From: Rhyacichthys aspro
Taxonomy: Eukaryota; Chordata; Actinopteri; Gobiiformes; Rhyacichthyidae
Length of the DNA stretch: 64,000 nt
Reading direction: 5' to 3'
NCBI GenBank assembly: GCA_036850595.1
Contig: CM072158.1
Location: 20,406,044-20,470,043 of the forward strand
A model generated the notes under the pieces. It did not search any database. It had not been told where the DNA came from and saw nothing but the letters and a program-made list of their open reading frames with translations. Within the stretch, counting starts at the first letter, position 1, and each line of letters starts with the position of its first letter. Positions 13,501-28,500 of the stretch are shown here, in pieces. The position numbers and the translations under genes are program-made.

Positions 13501-16500
13501 TCACAGGAAGACAGAACTGATGAAACCTCTGGATAAGATGTAAAGATGTATCCAGATGCATATTTCTAACTAGAATGAATCAGAACTAGGAATACTCACA
13601 TCATGTCTGTCTCTGTACTATCACCCATCCCTTTGTAGCAGCCCTGTTGGTGGTTTGCAGTGGTCTCAGTCAGTAAATGTTTTCCACCGTGCACTCATGA
13701 GGTAAGCTGACGTAGCTACTGCCCTCTCACATTATTCTGAGCTTGTCGTCTGCTCAGGCTGACCTCTGATACGTCAGCACTTCTCACAGTCGCTGTCACA
13801 TGGCTCTGGACTCAGCCACAAGTACACTTCTCCAGAAACACATAGAGAGAAGTGTCAAATCTAGTCTTTAACCAAAGATTTTAACTATTTTCTACTACTG
13901 TACCATCTTTCTTTACCCCGCCTCAGCTGCTGGGATAGGCTCCAGTCACCTGCGACCCCTAAAAGGACTACGTTAAAGGAAATTAATAAAAGAATGAATT
14001 AACAAAATCACAAAATTTGGAGGATCAGGTTCATTATGCGATTGTGAAAAAGGTACCAGAGATGTAATTATACGGCTGCCTTGTTGGAAAGCGCTCAGGA
14101 GTCAGGGAGAAGAGCAGAAGAAGGCTGTAAGTCCCATGGTGCACAGACGGGCAGGTGGAGCAGACAGGAGGGTGTGAAGGAGGATTATAAAATGAATAAG
14201 AGAGTGGATGGAGAGTCAGTGGAGTTGCTCTAGAACAGGGGTGATGATGTTCTGCGTGGAAGGGGTTCTGGGAAGGATGCGAGCGGTTGGAGAAGTGAAT
14301 TGCAGTAAACCAAACAGGAGTGCATTAACCAAGATGGAGGTAAGAGATAGACTGAGGCAGTTGATGTTGCAGAATTGGTAGGCGGAGCTGTGAGTGAGTG
14401 CTGTCTTGGATGACCCCCAGACTCTTGACCTGAGGGGAGGGAGGGACAGTGAAATGATCAATTCCAAAAACTGTTGGTTTTAGATGCCAATGATTTTTTT
14501 GCCATTAAGTTGGAGAAAGTTCAAAATAAAATACAGCCACATCCATGAGAGGGGAATTAAAGTTTTATAATTTCTTGAAGGCAATTGTGGAGGGCTGAAG
14601 GAGGAAGTGTGGCAGTGGGTTTGGAAGAGAACATAGAGGAGTTAATGATGAAGAGGAGGGGCCCCAGGACAGAGCCCCAAGGAGGGCTTTTAATTTGCAG
14701 ATGATGGATGATATTTCATTAATGGTGGATAATGAGGATGTGGTTGGGGGTAGGGGGAGTATTTACTGTCAATTGTACTGCATGGACACAGTAACTGATA
14801 ATAAATATTTGATAGTAAGTAAATAAGTTTGTTGCAATGGGCAGTGGAGTACGTACGAGGGGGAATAGTGTTTGGGGGGCTGTATACTGTGGTTCAGTGA
14901 GGAGAATAAAGACTGTGTTTTTTTCTTCAGCTGATTGGTTGAGAGAGATATAATCAGTAGTTTTATTGGTATTTATTTATTGGTAGTATTGGATATAGCT
15001 AGTTAATATTTCAGAAGGTGCTTATGGTACATGCTCTCATGAAGAGCGAGTCCAGTTTTCCCTGAAAGTCGTCCCTTGGATTTTTGTTGGTTGAGTTCAG
15101 GAGTCTAAGTGATGCAGTTGTGTTTAAAGGTAAAAGTCTGAGTTTTTAGTGGTGCCACGTAATCCAGAAGATGATTGAGTCCGTTATTGTTATGAGATAC
15201 CTGATCATCAGTGGAGGTTAAATGGTCTGTGCTGGGGAGATTATTAATTTCACAGGAGAGAGTTGACGGATTAATGTTCTTAATAATTCTGAATGAGAAG
15301 GAGCAGAATATATTACATTGAAAAGTAGAAAGCTATTATTGAAAGAGACTAGTTTGTGGACAGAAAAAGGAACATCAAATATTTATTGCATAGTGCATTA
15401 TTTGATACCATATGTCCCTGATCATTTGTAGTAATCAATGAAACACTGTCTCTGTGGTCTGACAAATATTATGACATACATTTTTCCGATAAATTTGTTT
15501 TTAGGACATTCATAAGCAATGTTCTGTACTTAGTGGTGAAGGTTTTAATTATTTTCTTAATGAAGTTATAACATAAAGTCACTAATGTAAAGGATTTGGC
15601 AGAGCAGCACAAGCCTGAGACTGACGTGGTTCTCAGACCGGAGTCACTGGCTGTGGGTTTGATATACATGACCCAAACTGACTGTGTGGGGTGGACTGTG
15701 CTTGTTTGCAGGTTTGTGATTGGCCGAGAGCGTCCAGGTCAGCAGAGTGAGGTGGCCACTCTGATCCAACAGACTCTGGAGCAGGAGAGGAGACAGAGAG
15801 AGCTCCTGGAGCAGCAGTATGCCCAGTATGACGCTGATGATGACGAGGTAACCACCACAAACAGAGAAGAGAACTGTTGGCATTGAAAAGTCTGATGAGT
15901 TCACTAACAAAATGGGAACTGTGGAAACTTGTAAAAACTTGAAAGGTATGTGTAATATGTCATGCACTAAACAGGACAGGCTTCATTACACACAGTGCTT
16001 CCATGTGACACTGTGAGACATTAACTGTCATGTTGAATAAAGCAGGTCCTGGGTTCTGACTCAGAGTTTGAGATTATTCATGTTTTCACACTGAATGACA
16101 GTCAGCTTTGATGCTGCCTCACACAGAGAAGAGGCCTCACTGGGCTTTTCCTCAGGATCAGTCAGCGTTTCCTCTTTATTCACAGCACAGTTAATCCACT
16201 GTCACCATAGCAGACATAATATACGTATGTAAGTGTACACATTTCAATGCCAACTTTCTGCAGAAGGGTTATGTGATGTAACGTGTCTGAGCTGTTTATA
16301 CAGGGTTTGCAATAGGCCTTCTTTTGATACGATAACAAAAGACATCCGCAATACTTTTCCCACAATATTGCAATGATTATATGACTTGATATTTTTAAAT
16401 GCTGACCTACATGAGATTACAGAACAGTACAGAAAAGTGTACACAGAAACACTTCGGCCAACTCTACAAGTCTTGCAGAACTGCAGCTCAAGAAGTCTCG

Positions 16501-19500
16501 TGCTAAATGAATATTGCTGGAGATGATAAATCTACAGTATATTTTGCCCTAATACAGACTCCATTGTATTCCATGTAGTGCCATGACACAGAGATTAGCT
16601 GCTGCTGTGAAACACTAAATCACTTGGTTATACTCTCAAAGCGCTGATGTAACTGCTGATGGGGTAAACAGTTACAAAGCCATTACAAAGATCTATGTTG
16701 CAATAAAAAATGCTCATCAATATTAATGTCTGTATGAATATTAGAAGAGGCTCATGCTGGAAGGAGGAGGAGTGTTGTTCTGCCTGACGACAAGTGACAG
16801 ACAGCTCCGCTCTGGCTCTAGGCCCAAGAGAGACAGAGGCTTTTCAAGTCAGCAATGAAAAATATTCTAAAAATAAGTCAGTCCGGAGAATAGAACATGA
16901 GACTGTAGAGACCCTCAGTTTAATATTAAAGCAGAGACACACAAGTTGATCCAGTTTTATTTTTATTGTTGCAGTAAAAGAGAATCTCACACCAGTTGTA
17001 GTCATGATTCTATTTACAGCTTATATTTTATGACAGCCAAATTTAAGGGCAAAATTTTATGAGGCTGCAAAAATAAAAGTACCAATAGATAAAGTAGCAG
17101 TGGTGAATAACATGTGGCCTCAGAGACTGAAGTTTACAGTTGGAGTTTGTGTTGTGTGGTTTTTTAAACATAATCTTTACTGTATAAAATATGCAGTAGT
17201 AGCAGATAGAGTGAGATAACCTATTTTCTGTTGTTTTGCATTGATATCGCTGTTTCATTTGCACTTGCTCTTGGGCAGAGGAATAGTTCTGTTCCAGCCA
17301 TCGCTCTCTGAAAGAGCTGAAGGCAGAAGTTTGACCTTTGCTAGAGCTGGAGTTTATTTAAAAAAAACGACATGGACTATTTGTGACAAGTGACCCCCAC
17401 AATGCCCTATAATTCAGTCCAATAAATGGCACATGTTCATCATATCCAGAGCTCAACAACTCAATATACAATAAATCAGCTGCAGTCACTACATTATCAG
17501 ACAAAGAACCCAGTGGTCCTGCCATGAGCCTTGGTAAGAAATGTCAGGAGCTCAGATGCTCTGGAGACGCACACATACGGTTGATTGGTTAAAGCTCTCG
17601 TTAGTTTAATGTAAGTTTATTGTCAGCAAGGCATTCAAACGTCTGATTGGCTGAACCTGAGAAAACAGTGGTAAACCGTTTTATGTGGGTGATCACCAAA
17701 TACCTCGATGCCCCAATAGTTCTCATTGTTTTCATAGTGTTTCATGTACTTGTATAACTGTACTACTATACTGTACTATACTGTGTGACCAGTCCTCTCT
17801 GGAGATGAGATGATTTATCAAATGCAAATGTCTGGACTGCCCTCTCTTTACTCTGTCTTCACTGAATGACCGTCTTGCTGGATGCTGGTGCCATGGCAAC
17901 AGCAAAGCCATTATGGAAATGAGTTTGGGTCAAACATAATAAACAAATCAAGCCAATGCTGTTATCTGTGATGAATGGATGGGCAGTGTCGAGAGAATGG
18001 TAAAAGCAAGGACTCGAAACAACATTTATAACAGCAGATATTGTAGAAAAGGTGAATGTTATTTTTGCATGTCTGTATGTGGGACAGTTTTTAGTCATTA
18101 TGGAACTGCCAGGTCCTGCTGGAGAACAGCCAAAATGTGAATCAACCGATCCATGTGCATCGACTGGACTAATGGCTCATGGTGCATTGATTATACATTA
18201 TGTATTTGATAAAAGAGACACAGCCTAAAGGCTCAGGCTGTTTATGTTTGTCCTTTCTTTATCAAATCTAGAGACGTGAACTTTTAGAATGCATAAATAT
18301 TTACCATTTCAACATTTAAATCAATAGTATTTTATAAAGGCAACCACACCACGTGTAATTGTAACTGGTACTGTGCCTTTTAGTATTTCTGAAATAAACA
18401 TTGCTCTACCTTAGTGGTGTTGTGTTGACGAAGTATTGATGTTGCTCTCACAGCAGACGGGAGAGTATGCCACAGACGATGAGGACACTGGGACAGCAGT
18501 GCCGGGAGCACAGAAGAGCATTGAGGTGTTTGACCTACCTGAGTCTGAGGACGTCCTATCCCCTTCAGACTTAGACGCCAACAAGCTCTACCAGAAATTC
18601 CGAGAGGTATGGCATATTCCCCAGCTATTGCTCAGACACAAATCTGCATCTCTGTTCATCAAGAATTAAGAACACAGAGCTAGCACTCAACCTAGACTTA
18701 ATACAACTATGTCTCTTCTTATGCTTCTATTCTCCTGCCATTAGAAAGGACACAGTTACAATGTAAGCAGAAATATGGGATATTCCATAATTCAGTGACA
18801 GTTAGATGTATGTAACCCCTTACAGAAGGTGAGAGTGCTGTTAAACACGGGCTCGTTTTTCCCTTCCTTTATTCGCCTACAACAGCCACATGACAGATTT
18901 AACAAACGACTCCTGCAGCGGCTCCTGCTCCACAGGGAACAACGCTGCACTTCTGTTTCTGCATTTACTCTTTTGTTCACTTTTTCCTTCCCCCTTTAAC
19001 AGGACTCATTCTGCTCCCATAATGTCAGCTGTTTTACTATGTTTACCCTTTGCCCCATAGTTTAGTCAGTGCAGTTTCATAGGAATACATTTAAACATGC
19101 ATTTTAAAACACTTTTAATTTTGTTTTCTTTTTTGTCTTCCTTTTTTTTTTCCTTTCCTACCAAGACCTTGACATTATTTGCATTTCTGTACATTTCATT
19201 ATATGGCTCTTGAATAATGTAACAAACTTTTGCAAAGTACTTAAAATGACATGGCATGACCACTGCTTTTTAAGCCTATTGTCTGTAATAACATTAATAA
19301 ATTAATATAGCTCTCTGCAGGTCATTACATAACATAAATACAAATGATCAAAATTAGATCCTTTATTTCATTTAGTGACCTCAGGAATACTGGCCAGAGC
19401 ACACATGAGCATTACTAATATACACTCTTAGTAAAAAAAGTAAAAATCATCTTCACACTATTACATATAGAAGAACAAATGAATTAGCACAGTCCTCCTT

Positions 19501-22500
19501 TGTGGTCTTGTCTTGCCAAATGGCAGTCTACAGCGCTGTGTATCAGTGTGTTATCTCTGGAGTGAGAGTGAGTGAGTGAGTGAGTGAGTGAGAGGACCGT
19601 GTGAGGAGAGTCCAGAGAGATCAGAGAGTCTGCGCAGCCTCACCCTTCACCCGCCTTTCTGCTCTGTCCCGATAGCTCCAGATCAAACACACAGTGACCG
19701 AGGCCGAGATCCAGAAGCTTAAGAACAAGGTAAGACAATACTACGCATTTATTCACAACTAGTGTTTAGTCAGAAGTTTTTTTTTAAGTTTTTGTCTAAG
19801 TGCCTCATATTTAAGCTTTAAATATATCTGCTGTTGCTCCATCTGTGCTAAAAGTACTTAAAAGTCTTACTGCATGTTTATTATGTGCATCTATCTGTCT
19901 TCCACACAGTAAAAACCTGAAATAAGACATGAAGTTACTTTAAATGTGCTATTATATTTTAAAAAAAACATGTAATGACAATAAAACATATACAAAATAT
20001 TTATAGACTAATGTTTTTTTTAAGTATGAAGGATAAATTCTTTTTGTTAACTGCAGATTAGCCAAATATTCATATGTAAAGTTTGGATATATGTTGTGCA
20101 TGTTGCTATTTGATAATGTCTGAGTTATTTTGCATCCCTCCCATTTTGTTACTAGTTAAACATAATAACAACAATCCATTTTAAATGTCCAGTCCGATGC
20201 TCAAATGCTGGGGTCTGTCTCATGTTACCCTTCAGTTGGCGTCAGTGGAGCGGGAGAAGCAGCGCTGGGAGAAGGAGAAGAGCCAGCTGAAGGCCAGCAT
20301 TGAGGAGAACAAGGAGAGGATGCTGAAGCTGGAGAGTTACTGGATCGAGGCACAGACGCTGTGCCACACGGTCAACGAACACCTGAAGGAGGCGCAGGCG
20401 CAGTACCAGGCTCTGGAGAAGAAGTACAACAAGGCCAAGAAGCTCATCAAGGACTTCCAGCAGAAGTGAGTTCAGCCCCCAGCATGCTCAGGGAGAAAAA
20501 ACTCCTCCGTCTATTTGTCTAAAACTGTGCTGTGATGAAATATAGAAAAGAGGTCAGCTTACTTACTTTTGAACCCTTGAGCACTTGAGTAGCTAAGAAT
20601 TAAAATGGAATTTGCATGTCGAGTGCATTTGAACTCAAAACACTTTCTAAATGAGTTCAATGAATTATGCCGCAAATGCCGTTAAATGTGTATTTCCATT
20701 AATCATTTAAATAAATGCATTCGAACTTCAAATCCATTTACATACATACCACAGTGGATTTGAAAAAGAGAATATCTGGTTTGTTTGTTTCTTTGTGAGA
20801 GGCAGGACGTTTTTTCTTTAAAGCAGCAGGAGTTGTTCCAACAGTGCCCCGTCCAGAGAGTTCCACTGCTTTTTCTCTCTGTGGTCAATCCTTTCCTCCT
20901 CTGTTCTGCTCTGAAAACACCCTAATTGGCTCAGTCCAAATGGAGACGAACTGATGAGAGCACACAGACTCTGCAGAGTGATGAGAGGCAGCGAGCCCAG
21001 TGTGAGGTGTTCTCAGAGCACTCAGAACCCCACAATAACACATACAATAGCGCTCTGAGCTTAAATGAATTGTGAAATCAATACTTAAGTCAACTTGAAA
21101 TCATTTACAGTGACATCACAAAGATACTGCCTCAGATCTGAAGATGGTCCTGCTGCAGAAGATTAATCCCAATTAGAAGAAGATGAATGAGTAAAATGCA
21201 CTATAAGAAAAAAAATGTGTGAATAACCTTTTCTTTTTTCACCTTCCACCGAAGTACATTCAGATCTTTTCACTGATCATACATAGCTCTTGCTGAGATG
21301 TCCGGCCTCTGTTAGTGTCTGCCTGTGCTAGATAAAGGTGCAACACTAGAATCTTAAAGTGAAAAAGGGAAATCCTGCAACGAAACAGGACCATAAGGAG
21401 CATAATGTAACTGTAAGTGTGTCTTGTTTTCCTGTGCTACAATACCTCACACCCACCCCACCTCCACCCCTCCCTCCTTTGTCCACAGAGAGGTGGAGTT
21501 TATCCAGAAAGAAGACGCAGAGCGGAGGCGGCTGGAGGAGGCAGAGAAAGCTCACCTGGCTGAGATCCAGGGCCTGCAAGTGCGGGTAAAGCTCGTCGGA
21601 CTCTGTTCTACTGTGTGCACCTCTGCTACTGCTCTCACTCTGTCTTCTCTCTGTGACTGTGTAGACACTGTATAAGGTCTGCGTAAAAGTAACAGTTTGT
21701 CCAACCCCTTTCTATCATGTAGTGCCAATATTACACTTCTTTTTGAACAGTGAAACTAGAATGTCATAAATATTAAGTTATATTCTCAAACTCTGTATTT
21801 ATTTTCTGTGACAGCCTGTTCCCTCTGACTCAGTCCCTTCTATTATTCTGCTGTACAATGAGCACTTACTCTCCATCACAACCAGAAAAATCAAGAGGTT
21901 GGGTTGACTTTTTGTACTTACTCTTAGACCATAAGCTCACAGTGAAGGAAGGGTTACTCAAAATACAGCAGATATTTATCAATAGTTGTGACAAGAACAA
22001 GTGAGCAAATGGGGCAGAGCCTTGAGTGAACTTTTTTGCAGCCACGTTTAAAGTTGAGAGTTAAACGGATTACATTGAAGCTTCATCTTTTAGACCAGTC
22101 CAGTCTGCTCTGATGATGTGTCCCATTAGTTGCTGTGTCCTAGAGCAGCCGCTGTGATAGTTGAAGGCCTTCAGCTGATTAACATCGATGGTTCTCTCTG
22201 TAGATAGCCACATTAGAGTCCGAGCTAATGCAGCTGATGAAGCAGAATGGCATCCAGGTCAACAACAACAACAGTAACAGTGCCGAGCGGCTGGCGGCGG
22301 CACAGCACAGCCCCAGGAGAGCGCCTGCCACAGGTCAGTAAAGTGTCAGTCCGTTTACAGTGTCTCTCAGATGATCCTGTAATATATTTAGTAACTTGAG
22401 GTCCTTTGAGTCCAGTTCACTTTGAAGGACATCACCAATCAAACCATGTTTAGTGTAAACAGACTTTCAAAGACGTACAAACATGGAGTTCATCAGGACT

Positions 22501-25500
22501 TTTCTGCAGCACACTAATCCCCTGCTCATTCCCAGCCCTCACCCTCAATCTGACTCTGACCCTCACTCTGGCTTTGACTCTGACTCAGGCCTGTATCAGG
22601 CCTGTGGCGCTGTCAAAGCTCCACGAACAAACACTTAATCTCTCTGGAGCACATCTGTCCTGCTTTAAACACAAGGTTTCCTGCTTTTATCAGCTGCATC
22701 TGTCAGGATCAAGTGAGCATAGAGAATACAGCTGTCATACAACAGAAGATAACACAGGGATTCCTTTTTTAAAATATTTAAAGACAAGGTTGATGGAAAT
22801 GGGCTCTAAAAATAATAAAACATTACTCAAAACATAACCAAATGACATCAAAGAAGGATAAAATACCATAGAACAACACAAAATGTCAAAGAAATAAAGC
22901 CCAACTAATTTAATATTATCTAAACAAGATTTTAATTAAATCAAATGCCTTTTGCTATTTTTTCCAGAACATTTTTCCCATTTTAGAATTACTTAAAAAA
23001 TGCTGCAGAATGTGAAGGTCATTTCAACTCCACAATTATGGAGTCCATTAGATTTTATTTCCATCAACCTTGTCTTTAACTCCAGAACATTTTTTCCCAC
23101 TTTATGATTACTTTATGATTACTGCGAATGTAAAACTGATGAACTTTATTCAAGATTTTCCCAAAAATGGTGTTTCTGAACAAGCTGATATTTTGGTTTA
23201 ATTTATGTTTGTGTCTTATTGTAGACCTGGAGCACTCACCGAGCAAAACCAAGGCCTACAGAGGAATCAGCAGAGACAGCATCAGCTCCACAGAGGGAGA
23301 GGTCTGTAACCCCACACAACACAGTACACACACATACACCTGGGTCAGCTGTACTCCAAAAACCAGGAACTCAAGAACAAAGGGTCACCAGTGTAATTTG
23401 TTACGGGGACACTTTTGTCAATAGAAACTAATTCAAACTGACCCGACCTGTGCCGCTCTAGTGGAAGCAGCTCTGGTCCAGCCTCAACTGTTAGACCTTA
23501 CCCACTTTACCTTAGCTTGCAGAATACACTAAAAATAACAGCGTGCTTTTTTCCCCATTAAACCCAGTGGAACAGTTTTTTTAAAAGATCCATGAAATAA
23601 TGGAAACATTTCTTCCAGCTCCGAGTTTGCTCAGCTCCTATGTGTCTCTACAGTGTGTGTGTGTGTCTGTGTGTCTGTGTGTGCGTATGTGTGTGTGGCC
23701 CTACCACAGCTCTAACCCCTGTCGTTCTGCTGCAATCCTTTAATAGATTAATTGCTCTGTGTTGCTGTGCTGCGCTAACTGAGTGTGTGACTCTGTCAGA
23801 GCCTATTGTCTCTTGCCTGTGTGATAATAGGAGTGCAGTTGTGTTGTGGTTGACAGACCCTGGTAATGGTGAGTTCATGTTGGACACAAAAGTGGATCAG
23901 GACTGACAGGAAGACTCAGAGGAAACCAGGCTGAGGAATTACACATGATTCTCTCAGATTAGTTCAGCTCTGCTCTGATTCCACTGGAAGCTCCTCTTCA
24001 CTTGTCCTGCCAACACTCACTGTGTTCATTAAAGATGGAGGAAAGATCAGTCATTTTGAGGGGAACTTATTGATTCAAACTCAGTTTCAATTAATAAGTG
24101 AAAAGACTTCTTTGCATAAAACTACAAAAATGGCATAGAACAGATGTGCTAACCACCGCTAGCCACTGGGCAACCCTAATCTGCAACATAGTATTTTCAG
24201 ATGAATGTCATGAATTGTATTTTAGTTCAATTATTTGATTATTTATTTTTTCTTTTCTTTTCTGGTCACACCTTTTTTTTATTGCCATGTGCAAACACGC
24301 CTCTACAGTGTGGGCTCTGTTCTGACCTTCAACTCTTTATTTTATTCCGCTTGTTGTTAACTTATGTGTTGCCCTACAGATTCCTGGAGCTTTTACAGGT
24401 ACTCCGTGCCATGGATGTGTTGCACTCACTTCTGCACCCACATTAATCAGAACTGCTACTGTGTTGTGTTCAGGTGTCAGAGGGAGCTGGGAGTCCGGCC
24501 CACAGTCGCAGTGGCTCAGTGCGCAGTGGAATGTCTTGTGATGGGGTCATACTGAGGGGCCCGGGCAGCGCAGAGGGTTCCCCGAGACAAACAGCACACC
24601 CCAGCACAGGGGCCCAGCCTGACGGTGAGTGAGGCCTACACCACAGACTGTGGTTTAATATTAATACAAATACACATTAGTCAATACTCATATCTACGTC
24701 ATTATACATTAAAGAATCAGGCACTGACAATAACAAGCAAGAGGCCATCCCACTGGCACTATTGTGAAATATCACAATAATCTACCTCCAGACTTCCAGA
24801 GTGTCCTTTTCTATTCTGATTTTGTTATCTATGTTGTTATCTGTTCTTGTACTGTTTGAACATTAGACTTGGCTTCAGTATTTACAGCATCAGTTTCATT
24901 ATTTGTTTTTGAAATATGTCAACTGTGATTTTAATAAATAAAATAGATAAATCTGTTGTAGATTTACAATAGTATTGTCCTTGCAGGTTGCCAGTCTCCA
25001 GCCAGGTCCAATCCCTGTCGAGGTCTGGAGGACCACAAGGTCCTGGAGCCAGGGTAAGACTACACACATCAGTAAACTTAGTATGTATTGGATGTGATCA
25101 AAACTGCAGTCAGGATGAATATGTGTTAAAATATGTTAGTAAAGAAGCAGCAGAGATGTGTGCCAAGGTCTGAGCTGTGCACAACAAACAGAGGATAATA
25201 ATCATTTTATGTGTGCATCATAAGCCAATACTTTATTTAAAGAAAACACAATTTCACTTTCTTTGGAAAGAGAACATCAACCATGAAAAACAGAAAACCC
25301 AAGGCACCCTCTATTTAATGAGTCCGGGCTTCTTCATTTAAACAGAGAGTGTCTTGATTCATACTTACTAAAAATTAAACGAAAACAAATGCTGCAAACT
25401 CACATTGGGGTGACAACTTTTAATAAATATCTTACAAATTTAAGTTGTTGTGTAAATGTGAGTTCATGTGAATTTGACGCCATAGTTTAATTGTTTTTTT

Positions 25501-28500
25501 TCATAATCTATATATTGCAGTAAAAAGTGTTGCTTTAACATTGTTGGTATTTTCAGGTTATCTCCCAGAAAAACTAAAAAACTAAAGGACTCACTTGGAA
25601 GCAGGTAGGAACTTTTTCTTTCTGTGATATTTATTTATATTTGCTAAATCCTATCAGCAGAGTAAAGCAAGACACCACGCAGCAATGAAACCAAATAAAA
25701 AACTCTTTGCTAATATGCAGAAATTGTCTGCTGCAAAACAGATTTGAGATAAAAGTTCACCTAACAAATTCAGGTTGGAACTGTCCATTTTAGTTGAAGG
25801 TGGTTCTTATAATGATGAAAATATCCCCCAACAGGGCACACAAAGAGCTGCTGCTAATAGTTTTACCATGAATAGCAATAGATATATGTGACATATGAAT
25901 AATAATGTCTTGATTTAAGATGAATAAATAAAGCAGACCAGTTATTCAGAGTCCATTTTAGCTGCTAATGCTACTGTTCTCAGTGACTATATTATGTCTG
26001 AATATGTCTGTTTTCTTCAGCTCCACTGAACCAACGGCAGAAGACAGCCCTGAGAAGCTGAAGGCCAAGGTAAAGACAGAGAAGATGTCAGAACAATGAC
26101 TTTGCTCTGGTGTAACATTAACACTGGTGTTTCTGTTGGACAGACCGTCCTCACATGGCCTCACTTCTTCTCCTATTCATACTACCTGGTACTGCATTGA
26201 GCTCTTAATAATATACTCTAATAATCACTCTATTGATAAATTTGAACATAATCCCCTGTAATTATTGTGAATATTGATAATCTTCACATTAGCAATGTCC
26301 AGCCAAAAGGGTTAATTTATCAAACTGATGTAATTTCTTACTAAATCACTCAAACTTCCGTTAGATAAACAGAGATGAGTGTGAGTCCAGGCACTTGTTG
26401 CAGTGAAGAAACATGCATGAGATTTGAATCCCCAGATGTTAAATTTGTTTAACATAAGTTTAAATAGAGATTATATTTGATCACATATCAACCCAAATCC
26501 CATTTTTTTCCAAAAAGACATGCTCCAGGCTTAGGTTGAGGCAAAGATGGATTATGAGTTTTTAGGTCATTCTCAACAAGAAAAAATAGCTCTGGTTGAA
26601 CTGATATATCAGTTTCTTTATTAACTTGACAAAGATAAAAAAGGTAAGTGCTTCAATGGGTCAGAAAGTCAAAAGATATCAAAAAATGTTTAAAATGCTC
26701 TTCAAGGATGTGGCTACATAATGAATACCTGAATACCAAGCAGAACAGTAGACAATATATCCAAGGCACTCTGTGGAGTATGTGACAATAAAAGTCCTTT
26801 ATTAAGCATGGTCTTGCCAACACATTTCAACTACAGGCATTGCTCTGATGAAGATGCAGTAGTCGAAACACATTTGCAAGTCCATGTGTCAGTAAATCAC
26901 TTTGACTGTCATTTGTACTCCACAACCTTATTTACTCTATACACATTGAACAAAAATATAAGTGCAACACTTTTTTCTTTGCTCCCATTTTTCATGAGCT
27001 GAACTCAAAGATCTAAGACTTTTTCTTTGTACACAAAAGGCCTATTCCTCTCAAATGTTGTTCAGAAATCGGTCTAAATCTGTGTTAGTGAGCACTTCTC
27101 CTTTGCCGAGATAATCCATCCACCTCACCACCACAGGTGTGACATACCAAGATGCTGATTAGACAGCATGATAATTGCAGGTGTGCCTTAGGCTGGCTAC
27201 AATAAAAGGCCACTCTAAAATGTGCAGTTTTATCACACAGCCCAATGCCACAGATATCGCAAGTTTTTAGGGATTGTGCAATTGGCATGCTGACTGCAGG
27301 AATGTCCACCTGAGCTGTTGCCCGTGAACTGAATGTACATTTCTCTACCATAAGCCACATGTAACCACACCAGCCCAGGACCTCCACATCCAGTATCTTC
27401 ACCTCCAAGATTGTCTGAGACCAGCCAACTGGACAGCTGCTGCAACAATTGGTTTGCATAACCAAAGAATTTCTGCACAAACTGTCAGAAACTGTCTCAG
27501 GGAAGCTCAGAATGCACTGAGATACCATGACGAGATCCTGAGGCCCATTGTTGTGCCATTCATCCACAGCCATCACCTCATGTTGCAGCATGGTAATGCA
27601 CGGCCCCATGTTGCCGTGGAGAATCTGTAAACAATTCCTGGAAGCTGAAAACATCCCAGTTCTTGCATGGCCAGCATACTCACCGGACATGTCACGCATT
27701 GAGCATGTTTGGGATGCTCTGGATTGGTGTATACAACAGCGTGGTCCAGTTTCTGCCAATATCCAGCAACTTCACACAGCCATTGAAGAGGAGTGGACCA
27801 ACATTCCACAGGCCACAATCAACAAACTGTATGGGAAGAAGATTGCACTGCGTGAGGCAAATGGTGTTCCCCAATGATCATGCTGTCTTGATATGCCACA
27901 CCTGTGAGGTGGATGGATTATCCCAGTAAAGGATAAGTGCTCACTAACACAGATTTAGACCGATTTCTGAACAACATTTGAGAGGTATAGGCCTTTTGTG
28001 TACAAAGAAAAGGTCTTAGATCTTTGAGTTCAGCTCATGAAAAATGGGAGCAAAAAAAAAAGTGTTTTTTTGTTCAGTGTTCTTACATATACTTATATAT
28101 ACTTCTACTTATTTGGCTAGTCTGTGGTTCTGCTTTCCATGTAAAAAGATCTATTAAATATGTTCCTTTCAAGAGTGACCAGGCCAAGACAATAGTCAAA
28201 AGTGTAGATTCAATTACAATACAAGGCCAAACAATTTAAGAATGTTTGAAAAACTTCAATTGAGACCAGTATTTTCAGCAAATAAAGTGTGATAAAGCAT
28301 ATGCACTGTCATATAAAGCATGTCACTTTTCAGAAGATATATAAAATACCATGACCACCAATGCACCAACTGCTATCATTCCACATTTATCCAATGTCTT
28401 CTCTTACACTGGGCACAGATCTTAAAGCTTGATCTGCTTTACACCAAAGACAGACAGAGCGCCTCCAGCTACAGTCTGCTCCATCTTCTGCTGCTCTAAT

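Larger units (their letters stand above)
10351..15711 (+). other. ppp1r9a intron after w3
   Basis: It holds a (TA)n tract, the repeats at 11535, 13910 and 14060, and nothing else I can support. Confidence 0.6.

Noticed and set aside
27085..27759. 224-codon open frame on the - strand
   Set aside because: It runs antisense through the Tc1 remnant and only reflects that element's long inverted repeats and stop-poor complement; no known protein resemblance.
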